A DNA stretch of 64,000 bases from Bacillota bacterium (GTDB lineage Bacteria; Bacillota; Dethiobacteria; DTU022), in NCBI GenBank assembly GCA_033549065.1, contig JAWSUE010000010.1, forward strand, positions 1 through 64,000, read 5' to 3'. The position numbers and the translations under genes were made by a program. Under the pieces are notes generated by a model. It saw nothing but the letters and a program-made list of their open reading frames with translations, did no database searches and was not told the origin of the DNA. Positions 28,107-38,357 of this stretch are shown one piece after another; the first letter of the stretch is position 1, and the number at the start of each line of letters is the position of its first letter.

Positions 28107-29199
28107 TGAAGCCTGTGCTGAAGGTGCGATAAGTGCGGGAGTCCGGTTTTATGCCGGCTACCCGATTACTCCATCAACTGAAGTAGCCGAACACATGGCA
28201 TCCAAGCTGCCTGAAATCGGTGGCGTTTTTATCCAGATGGAAGATGAGATTGCCAGCATGGCAGCTGTTATTGGAGCTTCCATCGGAGGCATGCGCTCTT
28301 TAACCGCGACCAGTGGTCCCGGTTTTTCTTTGAAACAGGAAAACCTGGGATATGCCATCATGGCTGAAATACCATGCGTAGTGGTAAATGTCCAGCGTAT
28401 GGGGCCAAGTACCGGTGTGCCCACTGCACCGGCCCAGGGTGATGTGATGCAGGCAAGGTGGGGGACCCATGGTGATCACCCCATTATTGTTTTTTCTCCG
28501 GCATCAGTTTATGAAACATTTTATCTGACAATTGCAGCGGTTAATTTAAGCCAGAAGCTGAGACAACCGGTGATCATGCTCCTCGATGAGGTAATCGGGC
28601 ATATGAGGGAAAAAGTTCTTATCCCGGAAGCCGGAAAATTAATGGTTGAAAGATCAAGCGATAAAGTGCCATCCGATTGGAAACCTTATGACGAAAAAGG
28701 ATTAACTCCCCTGGTTCCATTTGGTTTTGGCCATTTCTATCACGTAACAGGATTATTCCATGATCAATATGGCTTCCCTACAGGCGATCCCATTCAGGTA
28801 GAGCGCGCTCTTGATCGCATCCACGGAAAACTTGAAAAATACAGAGATGAAATAATTCTGACAAACTATATCGGGCATAAGGAACCCAGGGTAGCAATTA
28901 TTACCTATGGCTGTACAGTTCGGTCGGCAAGAGCGGTGGTTAAGAAAGCTTACTGGCAGGAACGTTTACCGGTTGGGCTCTTAAGTATGCAAACTATCTG
29001 GCCCTTCCCGGCCCGCGAAGTCGAAGCCCTGGCAAATCAGGCCGATGTGATAATCGTTCCGGAAATGAACATGGGACAGATCATCGGTGAGGTGGAAAGA
29101 TATGCCTGTGGAAAAGCAAAAATTGTTCCATTGAACCGCTATGACGGGGAAATGATAACTCCTGAACAAATATTGAATGAGATTGGGAGGTGGCTCTAA
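28072..29199 (+). CDS. korA: 2-Oxoacid:ferredoxin oxidoreductase, alpha
   Basis: 375 aa. Pyrimidine-binding half of the TPP enzyme: GNEACAEGAISAG near the start, YAGYPITPSTEVAEHMA, TATSGPGFSLKQE, then a transketolase-C-type domain (VAIITYGCTVRSAR). The gene set D-A-B-C fits 2-oxoglutarate:ferredoxin oxidoreductase (2-oxoglutarate to succinyl-CoA with reduced ferredoxin), and the nearby gdhA supports it; branched 2-oxoacids remain possible. GGGAGG precedes the ATG inside korD. Confidence 0.9.
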   Translation: MPEIKPVLMQGNEACAEGAISAGVRFYAGYPITPSTEVAEHMASKLPEIGGVFIQMEDEIASMAAVIGASIGGMRSLTATSGPGFSLKQENLGYAIMAEIPCVVVNVQRMGPSTGVPTAPAQGDVMQARWGTHGDHPIIVFSPASVYETFYLTIAAVNLSQKLRQPVIMLLDEVIGHMREKVLIPEAGKLMVERSSDKVPSDWKPYDEKGLTPLVPFGFGHFYHVTGLFHDQYGFPTGDPIQVERALDRIHGKLEKYRDEIILTNYIGHKEPRVAIITYGCTVRSARAVVKKAYWQERLPVGLLSMQTIWPFPAREVEALANQADVIIVPEMNMGQIIGEVERYACGKAKIVPLNRYDGEMITPEQILNEIGRWL

Positions 29200-30011
29200 T
29201 CGAACAGTTAACCAGGGATTTTTTAAGATCACAAAAATTACCACATATCTGGTGTCCCGGCTGCGGCAACGGGATTGTAACTGCCGCTTTGGTCCGGGCT
29301 ATTGAGAGGGCAGGTTATGACCAGAGCGATGTAGTTATCGTTTCCGGTATCGGCTGTTCTTCGAGAGCGGCCGGTTACCTTAACTTTAATACGTTGCACA
29401 CAACACACGGCAGAGCCCTGGCATTTGCCACAGGGCTGAAGATGTCCAGACCGGAGTTGAAAATATTTGTTATTATGGGTGATGGAGATTGCAGCGCAAT
29501 CGGTGGTAATCACTTTATCCATGCTGCCAGGAGGAATATAGATCTAAATGCAGTAATCATTAATAACTACATATATGGCATGACCGGTGGCCAGCATTCT
29601 CCGCTTACCCCCAGGGGCAAAAAAGCAACTACTGCGCCCCGGGGAACTCTGGAAAGGGCTTTTGATCTACTGGAACTGGCAAAAGGTGCAGGCGCAACCT
29701 TTGGAGCCAGGGCAACAGCAGCCCAACCACGTCAGCTTGAGCAGCTCATCCTGCGGGGGGCTAACCACAAAGGGTTTTCAGTTATCGAAGCGCTATCTCC
29801 CTGCCCGATAGCCTATGGCAGACGAAATAAATTGGGAACTGCAGTAGATATGCTTCGGGATATGAAAGAGAAGAGTATATCTGTGGAGAGATCTTTTCAG
29901 ATGGCAGATACTGAACTTGAAGAGAAAACAGTCACCGGGGTTATCTACACTTTGGATGCACCTGAATACTCCGAAGAATACTACCGTTCTATCGAAAAGA
30001 CCGTAAATTAG
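29190..30011 (+). CDS. korB: 2-Oxoacid:ferredoxin oxidoreductase, beta
   Basis: 273 aa as given. TPP-binding half: WCPGCGNGI, GIGCSSRAAGY, MGDGDCSAIGGNHF and NNYIYGMTGGQHSP. It pairs with KorA to form the active site. The start is unusual. The only standard codon is GTG at 29190, but the Shine-Dalgarno GGGAGG (29185-29190) overlaps it. Correct spacing from that site points to ATC at 29199, which would overlap the korA stop TAA (29197-29199) and begin I-E-Q-L-T-R. The coordinates keep the GTG. Confidence 0.9.
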   Translation: MALIEQLTRDFLRSQKLPHIWCPGCGNGIVTAALVRAIERAGYDQSDVVIVSGIGCSSRAAGYLNFNTLHTTHGRALAFATGLKMSRPELKIFVIMGDGDCSAIGGNHFIHAARRNIDLNAVIINNYIYGMTGGQHSPLTPRGKKATTAPRGTLERAFDLLELAKGAGATFGARATAAQPRQLEQLILRGANHKGFSVIEALSPCPIAYGRRNKLGTAVDMLRDMKEKSISVERSFQMADTELEEKTVTGVIYTLDAPEYSEEYYRSIEKTVN

Positions 30012-30028
30012 AGACGGGGGGTTATCCT

Positions 30029-30607
30029 TTGAGTAACAGGCAGGAGATATTACTGACCGGCGCGGGAGGACAGGGTTTGATCCTTGCTTCCATCGTGCTT
30101 GCAGAAGCGGCGGTTAATGATAATAAAAATGTTGTGCAGACGCAGTCATACGGCCCTGAAGCAAGGGGTGGGGCCAGTATGGCCGGGGTAATTATCGATG
30201 TAGATACGATTGAATACCCTAAAGTGACAAATCCGACTGTCCTGCTATGTATGAATCAGGCTTCCTTCAATAAATACCTCCCGAAGATTAAACCCGGTTG
30301 TATTGTTATTGTCGATTCCACGTTTGTCAGCGGACCTTTTCGCGAAGAATATAATGTCATGTCATTTCCGATTACCCGGATGGCCCGGGAAGAGCTTGGA
30401 AAAGAAGTGGTGGCCAACATGATGGCACTCGGTGTTATTAATGCGGCAGCAGGGCTGGTCAACCGTGATGTGTTTAGTCAGAGTATCTTTAAACTTGCAC
30501 CTAAAGGAAGTGGTGAACTCAATCAAAAAGCCTTCGATTTGGGTTACCAGCTTTTTGAAAAAGGCTCGGGGGATAATATCGGAATATCTGCTCAAGCCCC
30601 TCAATAA
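30029..30607 (+). CDS. korC: 2-Oxoacid:ferredoxin oxidoreductase, gamma
   Basis: 192 aa from a TTG start with a G-rich ribosome binding site (GGGGGG) upstream. Gamma-subunit pattern: LLTGAGGQGLILASIVLAEA, QTQSYGPEARGGAS, then MALGVINAAAG. It completes the korDABC operon. Its last 50 bp overlap the start of the sensor kinase gene in another frame, which suggests cotranscription of kor with the two-component genes. Confidence 0.9.
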   Translation: MSNRQEILLTGAGGQGLILASIVLAEAAVNDNKNVVQTQSYGPEARGGASMAGVIIDVDTIEYPKVTNPTVLLCMNQASFNKYLPKIKPGCIVIVDSTFVSGPFREEYNVMSFPITRMAREELGKEVVANMMALGVINAAAGLVNRDVFSQSIFKLAPKGSGELNQKAFDLGYQLFEKGSGDNIGISAQAPQ

Positions 30608-31859
30608 GAGAGTCTTCCTGGTCGTAATTGTCACGGTTATTGCGACAGAACTTTTTATTGTTACCGATATCGGACCTTTTCGTTTTTCCATCGGAACGGT
30701 TGTATTTATTTATGCAATCCTCAGCCTTAATCAACTCCTGATTATTCCCACCACTATTCTGGTTGCTTTATCCACGCTGTTACTAAGAGTGGGACTTGAT
30801 TATTTTTTCTGGATTCCGCGAGAATATTTTAACTTCATGATGGCTCACCAATATTCCGGTGTTGTATATTTTTTAATCCTCTCATTTATCCTCAGACTCG
30901 GAGGGTACAGGCAGGGAGAGCGGACGTTTACCCTGCCCCTGGTACTTTTCCTTGGCGGAGCTGTGACTGTGTCAACTCTTTCCGAAGCGCTGGTAAGGGT
31001 GCCTTCCGGCGAGATATTTACCGGAGGAAACATTATCATATTGATTCTCATGTCTGCAGTTCAGGTATTTTTAGTTATAAGTCTAATTGACATCAGTCAA
31101 TTTCAAAAGACAATGGTTCTTGATGAGCAGCAGCGGGTAAGTTATGAAAAAATGCTGCTGGTTGCTTCCGAACTCTATGATGAGCTCTTTTACATGCAGA
31201 AATCAATGGAAAATATTGAAAATATCATGGCTAAAAGCTATAATTTACATAAACAACTCAAGGAACTAAAGCTCGCCGAACGCACCCTGGAAAAAGCTGC
31301 TCTTGAAATAGCTGAGGAAGTTCATGAAGTAAAAAAGGATACTATTCGAATCCTGGCCGGTCTTGGAGAAGTAATTAAAATCCGGCAAGAAAAACCGATC
31401 CTGAATCTTTCTGAAATACTGGATCTCGTCATAAAAACTAACCGCAACTACAGCCAGAGTCTTGAAAAGAAGATCCAGTTCAAGCTGCGCATTGAAGAAG
31501 ATATGGATGTTATCCAGATCTACCCTCTGCTGGCTATACTTAACAACCTGGTTTCAAATGCTATTGAGGCTATAGAGCAGGAAGGTGAAATTCGCCTGAA
31601 AGCCAGACATAGAAGCGGTATATTGCGAATAGATGTCAGCGATAACGGTATTCCCATCAGGGAAGGTGATCGTAACCTGATATTTGAACCCGGATTTACA
31701 ACTAAATTTTCCCCTGAAGGCGTTCCATCGACCGGGATCGGACTGGCCTATGTGAAAGGTTTGGTTGAAAACTTCAACGGTCGTGTCTTTTTCAGGGAAA
31801 AGAAGCAGGAAAAATGTTTTACCATAATGATCCCTGTTTCAAGTCTTACCGGAGGTTAG
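30555..31859 (+). CDS. glnK: GlnK/YcbA-type sensor histidine kinase
   Basis: About 434 aa. Five or six membrane segments (about residues 19-185), a coiled region, then the kinase core: H257 in EVHEVKKD, N box N335 (NNLVSNAIEAIE), DNGIPI with D363 and N364, and GIGLAYVK. The H-E-x-K-K-D phosphorylation motif and the partner gene point to the B. subtilis GlnK (YcbA) class, which senses glutamine. The start is uncertain: TTG at 30555 is used here, CTG at 30588 is possible, and the in-frame ATG at 30432 would lie deep inside korC. It is cotranscribed with its regulator, one base apart. Confidence 0.75.
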   Translation: MKKARGIISEYLLKPLNKRVFLVVIVTVIATELFIVTDIGPFRFSIGTVVFIYAILSLNQLLIIPTTILVALSTLLLRVGLDYFFWIPREYFNFMMAHQYSGVVYFLILSFILRLGGYRQGERTFTLPLVLFLGGAVTVSTLSEALVRVPSGEIFTGGNIIILILMSAVQVFLVISLIDISQFQKTMVLDEQQRVSYEKMLLVASELYDELFYMQKSMENIENIMAKSYNLHKQLKELKLAERTLEKAALEIAEEVHEVKKDTIRILAGLGEVIKIRQEKPILNLSEILDLVIKTNRNYSQSLEKKIQFKLRIEEDMDVIQIYPLLAILNNLVSNAIEAIEQEGEIRLKARHRSGILRIDVSDNGIPIREGDRNLIFEPGFTTKFSPEGVPSTGIGLAYVKGLVENFNGRVFFREKKQEKCFTIMIPVSSLTGG

Positions 31860-31860
31860 T

Positions 31861-32784
31861 ATGGATTTTACTTTTTTTATTATTGAAGATGATCCTGCCT
31901 GCCGCAGCATTCTGGCCCGGGTAATTGAGGATGAAAATCTCGGGGAGGTAATCGGCGAACTTCCGGATGGACATGGAAATGTCGTTGGAACAATTATTTA
32001 TCACCAACCCGAAGTGCTCATCGTTGATCTCCTGATGCCTGGTAAAGATGGTATAGAAATTGTTGAGCAGCTGAAAAGTAGAAATTACCGGGGTAAGATA
32101 ATTATGATTTCACAGGTTGAAAAGAAAGAGATAGTTGCCCAGGCTTATGCCGCCGGTATTGAATTTTATATTAATAAACCGATTAACAAGGTAGAAGTAA
32201 TTTCAGTTATAAAAAATGTTACTGAAAGAATTCGCATGGAGCGTTCATTTGAACAGATGCGCGACTCCCTGGCAGCATTGGACCATATTGGCAGTTTGAG
32301 AAGAACTGTTAATGTAAAATCAAGCCGGATAATGGACCATGAAACAATCAGGGGGCGGGCCAGGGAAGTACTATCAGATCTCGGCCTGATTGGTGAACCG
32401 GGAAGTCATGATTTGATCCAAATTGCTCTCTTCCTTCATACGGTGCCTGACACGGACCAGTACCTAGGTGACTACAGGCATTTAAAGGAGCTCTATCAGG
32501 CCATTCAGGATAAGTACCTGCTGGAAGAAGATAAGCAGACTGATGCCCGCGCTATAGAACAGCGGGTAAGGCGAGCTATAAAACACGCCATGGATCATAT
32601 GGCCGCGCTCGGCATAGAAGATTATAATAATCCGCTTTTTGAACGTTACGGCCCGAAGTTTTTTGATTTTAATGAACTGAGACTTAAGATGAAAGAACTG
32701 GAACACCCCCCCCAAACCCCTTCAAAGACCAGGGTTAACATCAAGCAGTTTATCAATGCCCTGTACTGGGAGATTAAAAAGTAA
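31861..32784 (+). CDS. glnL: GlnL/YcbB-type response regulator
   Basis: 307 aa. Receiver domain with D10, D11, phosphoacceptor D56 (LIVDLLMPGKDG), S84 and K106, then an unusual C-terminal domain (about 130-307) of the YcbB type, which has its own HTH-like DNA-binding fold. In B. subtilis, GlnL activates glutamine uptake and glutaminase genes. Here the pair follows korDABC and sits in a glutamate block, so 2-oxoglutarate, glutamate or glutamine metabolism is the likely target. GGAGG with the ATG just after the kinase stop indicates translational coupling. Confidence 0.82.
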   Translation: MDFTFFIIEDDPACRSILARVIEDENLGEVIGELPDGHGNVVGTIIYHQPEVLIVDLLMPGKDGIEIVEQLKSRNYRGKIIMISQVEKKEIVAQAYAAGIEFYINKPINKVEVISVIKNVTERIRMERSFEQMRDSLAALDHIGSLRRTVNVKSSRIMDHETIRGRAREVLSDLGLIGEPGSHDLIQIALFLHTVPDTDQYLGDYRHLKELYQAIQDKYLLEEDKQTDARAIEQRVRRAIKHAMDHMAALGIEDYNNPLFERYGPKFFDFNELRLKMKELEHPPQTPSKTRVNIKQFINALYWEIKK

Positions 32785-32851
32785 CCACTGGCATTGACTT
32801 TCAAGCTGTGAAATAATAATATTTATAAGATCATTCATTTGAGGTGAATTT

Positions 32852-35533
32852 ATGTCTGAAAAAATGCTGCCGCCGGTATATGATCCCTCTGAAGTCGAAA
32901 TGAAGAGATATCAATTTTGGCTTGATGGTGAATATTTCAAAGCTGTCCGTGATACAACAAAAGAGCCCTTTACAATAGTAATACCTCCACCAAACGTAAC
33001 AGGATCACTGCATATGGGACACGCACTGAATAATACTGTTCAGGATATACTTATCCGCTGGCGGAGGATGCAGGGCTATGATGCATTATGGATTCCCGGG
33101 TGTGATCATGCCGGAATCGCCACCCAGAATGTAGTTGAAAAGCATTTGGCTGAAGAAGGCATAGAGAGCCGTGAACTGGGAAGAGGAGCCTTCATAGAGA
33201 GAGTCTGGCAGTGGAAAGATACGTATCACGAAAGGATCACCAGGCAGCTTTATCGTCTTGGTGTTTCCTGCGACTGGTCCCGCGAGCGGTTTACCATGGA
33301 CGAAGGCTGTTCCCGGGCAGTTAGAAAGGTATTTGTTGATCTTTATCACGCTGGTTTAATCTATCGCGGCGATTACATGATCAACTGGTGTCCTCGTTGT
33401 CATACTGCTTTATCCGATATTGAGGTTGAACACGAAGATGAGTGCTCCTCACTAACCCACATCCGTTATCCCTTGTCTGATGGCAGCGGTTTCATAACAG
33501 TAGCAACAACCCGACCTGAAACAATGCTGGGTGATACGGGCGTAGCCGTTCACCCTGATGATCATCGTTATATAAAGTTGGTTGGCAAGACTGTAATTCT
33601 GCCACTTTTAAACCGTGAAATACCAATTGTTGCCGATGAATATGTTGATCCGGAGTTTGGAAGCGGTGCGGTTAAGGTAACACCGGGCCATGATCCCAAT
33701 GACTTCGAAATTGGACAGAGACATGATCTTGAAGTTATAAAAATTATTGATGAAGAAGCGAAGATGACAGAGGCAGCCGGGATTTATGCTGGCCTTGATC
33801 GCTATGAGAGCCGTAAAAAAGTTGTAGAGGATCTGGAAAAACAGGGTTTGATCGAAAAGATTGAAGAGCATCAACACTCGGTCGGACATTGCCAGCGCTG
33901 CAATACTGTAGTTGAACCTTTAATATCCCGCCAGTGGTTTGTTAAAATGAAACCTCTGGCCCAACCTGCTCTGGAAGCGGTTAAGGATGGCCGGACCCAA
34001 TTTGTACCTCCCCGGTTCACCCGCATTTATCAGAATTGGGTTGAAAATATCCGTGACTGGTGCATTTCACGCCAAATATGGTGGGGTCACCGGATCCCGG
34101 CCTGGTACTGCTCATGTGGTGAAATCATTGTTTCTTACGAAGATCCGGTAAAATGCCCCCAATGTGGCAATGGTACTCTTGAACAGGACCCAGATGTGCT
34201 CGATACATGGTTCAGTTCAGCTCTTTGGCCATTTTCTACCATGGGATGGCCGGAACAAACGCCGGATTTAGAACATTTTTATCCTACCAGCGTTCTGGTT
34301 ACAGCCTATGATATTATTTATTTCTGGGTTGCCCGGATGATGTTTATGGGTTTGGAGTTCATGAAGGAGATTCCCTTTCATACAGTTTATATCACCGGCC
34401 TGGTTCGCGATGCGCTGGGCAGGAAAATGAGCAAATCGCTGGGAAATGGAATAGATCCCCTTGATGTAATTGAAAATTATGGTGCCGATACACTGAGGTT
34501 TACCCTTGTAACGGGGCAGGCACCGGGAAATGATCAGCGATTCAGACAGGAAAGTGTTGAAGCAGGACGTAATTTTGCCAACAAAATATGGAACGCTTCC
34601 CGCTTCGTTCTGATGAATCTTTATGATGAGGGTGAAGAAGAATTAATGTTTAAATGTTTTAATCCTCTCCAGCTACCCGTTGATTTAAACCGCACAGACC
34701 GGTGGATTCTGCACCGGTACAACGAGACAGTTCAGAAGGTTACAGGGCTACTGGAAAAATATGAGCTGGGCGAAGCTGCACGCCTTATCTACGAGTACCT
34801 CTGGAATGATTTTTGTGACTGGTATGTTGAAATAAGCAAACATTTCCTTTACCGAAAGGGTAAGGATAAGAGTATACGGGAGGATAAAGCTCGCATTCGT
34901 AGCCTACTGGTTTATCTTCTGGATGGGGTAATGCGTCTGCTGCATCCCTTTATGCCGCATATTTCCGAGGAAATATGGCAGCAGCTTCCCGAACGGGCCG
35001 AGAAAGCCCTGGTTGTGGGGGCATGGCCTAAGCCGGAACCTAAAATTTGCTTTAGCAAAGAAAGCAGTGAAGTTATACTACTTCAGGAGTTGATCAGGGC
35101 CATCAGAAATCTTCGCAGTCAGGTTCAAATTCCCCCTGGCATAAAAACTGCCGTCCTGGTTCGTGCAGGAGGTAATGCCGCCGCCTGTTTCAGGGAGGAG
35201 AGCCATCATATTAACCGCCTTGCATTTGCTGAGCCGCTGGAAATAGATCCGGCCGCTGCTAAACCTGCTCAGGCACTGACGTCGATTATCGGTGATGGAA
35301 TAGAGGTTTACCTGCCTCTTAAAGGGGTAATCGACCTTGATGCCGAAGTATCCCGCCTGGAGAAAGAAGTTGTCCAGTTACAAAAAGAAATATTAAAAAC
35401 TGAAGGCAAACTTAATAGTAAAGGCTTCATCGACAAGGCGCCAACTGAAGTTATAGAAAAAGAAAAAGCCCGAAGGAAAGAGCAGGAAATCAGAATTGTT
35501 AAGTTACAGCAGCGTTTACAGGAGCTAAACTAA
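32852..35533 (+). CDS. valS: Valyl-tRNA synthetase
   Basis: 893 aa. Class I synthetase: HIGH-type motif [15 protein letters not shown] near 50, KMSKS in [16 protein letters not shown], the editing-domain stretch [17 protein letters not shown], zinc-knuckle-like Cys pairs (CPRC, CQRC, CPQC), and the C-terminal coiled coil arm typical of ValRS (about 830-893). Its own promoter may be TTGACT-N17-TAATAT at 32794-32822. The 67-bp upstream gap is too short for a T-box leader. GAGGTGA precedes the ATG. folC follows after 3 nt. Confidence 0.97.
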   Translation: MSEKMLPPVYDPSEVEMKRYQFWLDGEYFKAVRDTTKEPFTIVIPPPNVTGSLHMGHALNNTVQDILIRWRRMQGYDALWIPGCDHAGIATQNVVEKHLAEEGIESRELGRGAFIERVWQWKDTYHERITRQLYRLGVSCDWSRERFTMDEGCSRAVRKVFVDLYHAGLIYRGDYMINWCPRCHTALSDIEVEHEDECSSLTHIRYPLSDGSGFITVATTRPETMLGDTGVAVHPDDHRYIKLVGKTVILPLLNREIPIVADEYVDPEFGSGAVKVTPGHDPNDFEIGQRHDLEVIKIIDEEAKMTEAAGIYAGLDRYESRKKVVEDLEKQGLIEKIEEHQHSVGHCQRCNTVVEPLISRQWFVKMKPLAQPALEAVKDGRTQFVPPRFTRIYQNWVENIRDWCISRQIWWGHRIPAWYCSCGEIIVSYEDPVKCPQCGNGTLEQDPDVLDTWFSSALWPFSTMGWPEQTPDLEHFYPTSVLVTAYDIIYFWVARMMFMGLEFMKEIPFHTVYITGLVRDALGRKMSKSLGNGIDPLDVIENYGADTLRFTLVTGQAPGNDQRFRQESVEAGRNFANKIWNASRFVLMNLYDEGEEELMFKCFNPLQLPVDLNRTDRWILHRYNETVQKVTGLLEKYELGEAARLIYEYLWNDFCDWYVEISKHFLYRKGKDKSIREDKARIRSLLVYLLDGVMRLLHPFMPHISEEIWQQLPERAEKALVVGAWPKPEPKICFSKESSEVILLQELIRAIRNLRSQVQIPPGIKTAVLVRAGGNAAACFREESHHINRLAFAEPLEIDPAAAKPAQALTSIIGDGIEVYLPLKGVIDLDAEVSRLEKEVVQLQKEILKTEGKLNSKGFIDKAPTEVIEKEKARRKEQEIRIVKLQQRLQELN

Positions 35534-35536
35534 CAG

Positions 35537-36892
35537 ATGGATGATCTGGAGTTAATATATCAGGAATCATTGGATTGGATTCATGGGCTGGGCCGATTTG
35601 GTATTAAGCCGGGCCTGGAAAGAATAACGGCATTGCTAAATCTCCTTGATAATCCCCACCACAAAATCAAGTTTATCCATATCGGCGGAACAAATGGCAA
35701 GGGGTCGACTGCTGCCATGCTGGCTTCTATTTTACGATCAGCAGGGTATTCTGTCGGGTTGTACACGTCACCTTACCTTCTTTCCTTTACCAACCGGATG
35801 GCCGTTAACGGCGCTGACGTAGCCCGGTCTGAGCTTGTTAATATTGTGAATCGTATCCGTCCCCTGGTTGAAGAAATAAAGAAAAACCCCGGGCTCGGTC
35901 AAATGACAGAGTTTGAAGTGGTTACAGCCATAGCGTTTACCTATTTTGCCCAGAGAGATGTGGACATGGTAGTCCTCGAAGTAGGTTTGGGCGGCAGACT
36001 TGATGCAACCAATGTTGTTAATCCCCTGCTAAGTATAATTACCAATGTTAGCCTGGAACATACAGATATTCTAGGCGATACGGTTGAAAAAATCGCGATA
36101 GAGAAAGCCGGAATAATTAAAGAGAATAGGCCGCTAATAACTGCTTCAGATGACCCGGCGGTAGTTAGGATCCTGGAGGAACGCTGCCGGCAGGTTAATG
36201 CTCCTTACTATGTCGTTAACCCTGTATTAGATGGAAAACCGGAATCTGAGATTACTCTATCTGCTCACCTGAGAGAAATTACAGAAGAAGGACAGTTTTT
36301 TGATTATAGTGGGGTTGATCTCTCTCTGGATAACCTGTTTGTCACTCTACGCGGTTCTTACCAGGTGATCAATGCAGCTACCGCGCTGGCAGCCATTGAA
36401 TTACTGGGCAGGGCAGGGTATCAAGTGGAAAGTGAGGCGATATACAAAGGTTTAGCTGAAACATCCTGGCCGGGAAGGTTGGAAGTGCTTCGCAGAAACC
36501 CTCTTCTTATTATGGATGGTGCGCATAACCCGGCGGCAGTGAAGGAACTTGCTTCAGACATTACTGCTTACTTCAAGTTCAAGCGACTTATTCTGGTGAT
36601 TGGAATGATGGCCGATAAAGATATCAAAGCGATGCTCGAGTACCTTATTCCTATTGCCGATGTAATTGTCTTTACCCGCCCGGTTTTAACAAGGGCGGCA
36701 GATCCACAGACTATTGCCGACATTGCTGTAAATACACTGAACATGCAAAAAGAATACCAGGTCATTTGGGAGCACGGTGAAGCATTGCGAAAAGCACTTG
36801 ATCTTGCCGGCGAAGATGATGCTGTTCTTGTAACCGGTTCTTTGTATACAGTAAGCGATGCCAGGGCAAGCTGGCTTAAAAGTGATAACTGA
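35537..36892 (+). CDS. folC: Folylpolyglutamate/dihydrofolate synthase
   Basis: 451 aa. Mur-ligase-like fold with the P-loop GGTNGKGSTAAML near 50-62, TSPYLLSFTNR, EVGLGGRLDATN, NVSLEHTDILG and MDGAHNPAA. It adds glutamate to folates. It is the usual partner of valS in Firmicutes and is coupled to it (3-nt gap, GGAG inside the valS end). Confidence 0.95.
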   Translation: MDDLELIYQESLDWIHGLGRFGIKPGLERITALLNLLDNPHHKIKFIHIGGTNGKGSTAAMLASILRSAGYSVGLYTSPYLLSFTNRMAVNGADVARSELVNIVNRIRPLVEEIKKNPGLGQMTEFEVVTAIAFTYFAQRDVDMVVLEVGLGGRLDATNVVNPLLSIITNVSLEHTDILGDTVEKIAIEKAGIIKENRPLITASDDPAVVRILEERCRQVNAPYYVVNPVLDGKPESEITLSAHLREITEEGQFFDYSGVDLSLDNLFVTLRGSYQVINAATALAAIELLGRAGYQVESEAIYKGLAETSWPGRLEVLRRNPLLIMDGAHNPAAVKELASDITAYFKFKRLILVIGMMADKDIKAMLEYLIPIADVIVFTRPVLTRAADPQTIADIAVNTLNMQKEYQVIWEHGEALRKALDLAGEDDAVLVTGSLYTVSDARASWLKSDN

Positions 36893-37008
36893 TAAAAAGA
36901 AAGTTATATGCAGGACTTTAAAGAGATTTAACGAAACTTTTATAGGCGTTTGCATTTTTTCATAACTTAACCACATCAATCAATACCAGGAAAGGGTGAA
37001 CTAATTTT

Positions 37009-38334
37009 ATGAGCAGCACTGGATTTAAGGGAGGCGTTCATCCGGGTTATCATAAAGAAATTACTGCGACCATGGCAGTAATTGCGATGAAGCCGCCCTC
37101 CAAGGTGGTAATACCTTTACAACAACATATCGGTGCACCCTGTGAACCGCTGGATAATATCGAAGTCGGCACCCATGTTAAGCTGGGGCAGAAGATTGCT
37201 GATAGCAGCGGTTTTGTTTCGGCGCCGATTCATGCCACGGTATCGGGTACAATAACGGAGATCGGTCTTTTTAATCATCCCCTGGGAAGACCGGTTCAGG
37301 CAATAACCATAGAATCGGACGGTCAGGATGAATGGGATGAGACGATAAACCCTGCCGGCGATCTGGATGATCTTTCTTCTGATGATATCCGTAAACTTGT
37401 TCGTGAAGCAGGAATTGTCGGGCTTGGTGGTGCAACTTTCCCAGCTCATGTCAAATTATCTCCACCTGCAGAAAAACCTATTGATCTGGTAATTATTAAT
37501 GGAGCTGAATGTGAGCCATATCTTACAGCTGACCATAGGGTAATGCTGGAAAAACCTGAGGAGATAGTTTTCGGACTGAAAGCAATTTTAAAAGCGCTGG
37601 GTGCTGAAAAAGCTGTTATCGGCATAGAAGACAATAAGAGCGATGCTATAAGGGTAATGGAGCAGGCAATCTCAGGAGAAAACAATATAACTGTTGCCCG
37701 GCTACACACTAAATACCCGCAGGGTGCCGAGAAGATGCTGATAAACGTTACTACCGGACGGAAAGTCCCTTCCGGAGGATTACCTCTTGATATTGGTGTT
37801 GTAAATCATAATGTAGGGACAGCTGTAGCTGTTGCTGAAGCTATCCGGGAAGGAAAGCCTCTGATAGAAAGGGTCGTAACCGTAACAGGCTCAGGTGTTA
37901 ATCGACCCTCGAACCTTCTGATCAGGATCGGAACCCTGGTCAGTGATGTTCTGGAAGTTTGTGGAGGCTTGAAAGAAACAACCCAAAAATTGATAATTGG
38001 CGGCCCGATGATGGGATTAGCCCAGCCTGATCCTGATATTCCTGTTATCAAGGGAACTTCAGGAATTCTCGCCCTGACAGACCAGGACATTTACATTGCT
38101 GAAAGCAGTCCCTGCATTCGCTGTGCCAAGTGTATCGATGCTTGTCCGGTTCAACTGTTGCCGACAGAAATTGCCAAATTGGCTGAAAATAAGCTTTATA
38201 AAAAGGCGGAGAAAATTTATGCCCTTGATTGTTTTGAATGTGGCTGTTGTTCTTACGTCTGTCCTTCCAAAATTCCTTTGACGCAATGGATAAGGATTGC
38301 CAAGGCGGAAATCTTGAAAGCAAAAAAAAAGTAA
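37009..38334 (+). CDS. rnfC: Rnf complex subunit RnfC
   Basis: 441 aa. N-terminal GGVHPGYHKE and the barrel-sandwich domain, the NADH/FMN-binding SLBB region (GLGGATFPAHVK, INGAECEPYLTADHR), and two [4Fe-4S] motifs near the end (CIRCAKCIDACP and CFECGCCSYVCP). RnfC is the peripheral subunit that exchanges electrons with NAD. It opens the cluster rnfCDGEAB, the clostridial order. The complex oxidises reduced ferredoxin with NAD+ and pumps Na+ or H+. AGGAAAGGGTGA precedes the ATG. Confidence 0.95.
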   Translation: MSSTGFKGGVHPGYHKEITATMAVIAMKPPSKVVIPLQQHIGAPCEPLDNIEVGTHVKLGQKIADSSGFVSAPIHATVSGTITEIGLFNHPLGRPVQAITIESDGQDEWDETINPAGDLDDLSSDDIRKLVREAGIVGLGGATFPAHVKLSPPAEKPIDLVIINGAECEPYLTADHRVMLEKPEEIVFGLKAILKALGAEKAVIGIEDNKSDAIRVMEQAISGENNITVARLHTKYPQGAEKMLINVTTGRKVPSGGLPLDIGVVNHNVGTAVAVAEAIREGKPLIERVVTVTGSGVNRPSNLLIRIGTLVSDVLEVCGGLKETTQKLIIGGPMMGLAQPDPDIPVIKGTSGILALTDQDIYIAESSPCIRCAKCIDACPVQLLPTEIAKLAENKLYKKAEKIYALDCFECGCCSYVCPSKIPLTQWIRIAKAEILKAKKK

Positions 38335-38357
38335 AGGCTGAGTAAGGGAGGGAAGTG

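Noticed and set aside
30432-30607. Possible frameshift or fusion between korC and the sensor kinase
   Set aside because: korC ends at a family-typical length and the kinase frame simply begins inside it; the extra N-terminal residues of the long frame are the shifted reading of korC.
32785-32851. Possible T-box before valS
   Set aside because: Only 67 bp are available and there is no TGGTACCGCG core or terminator.
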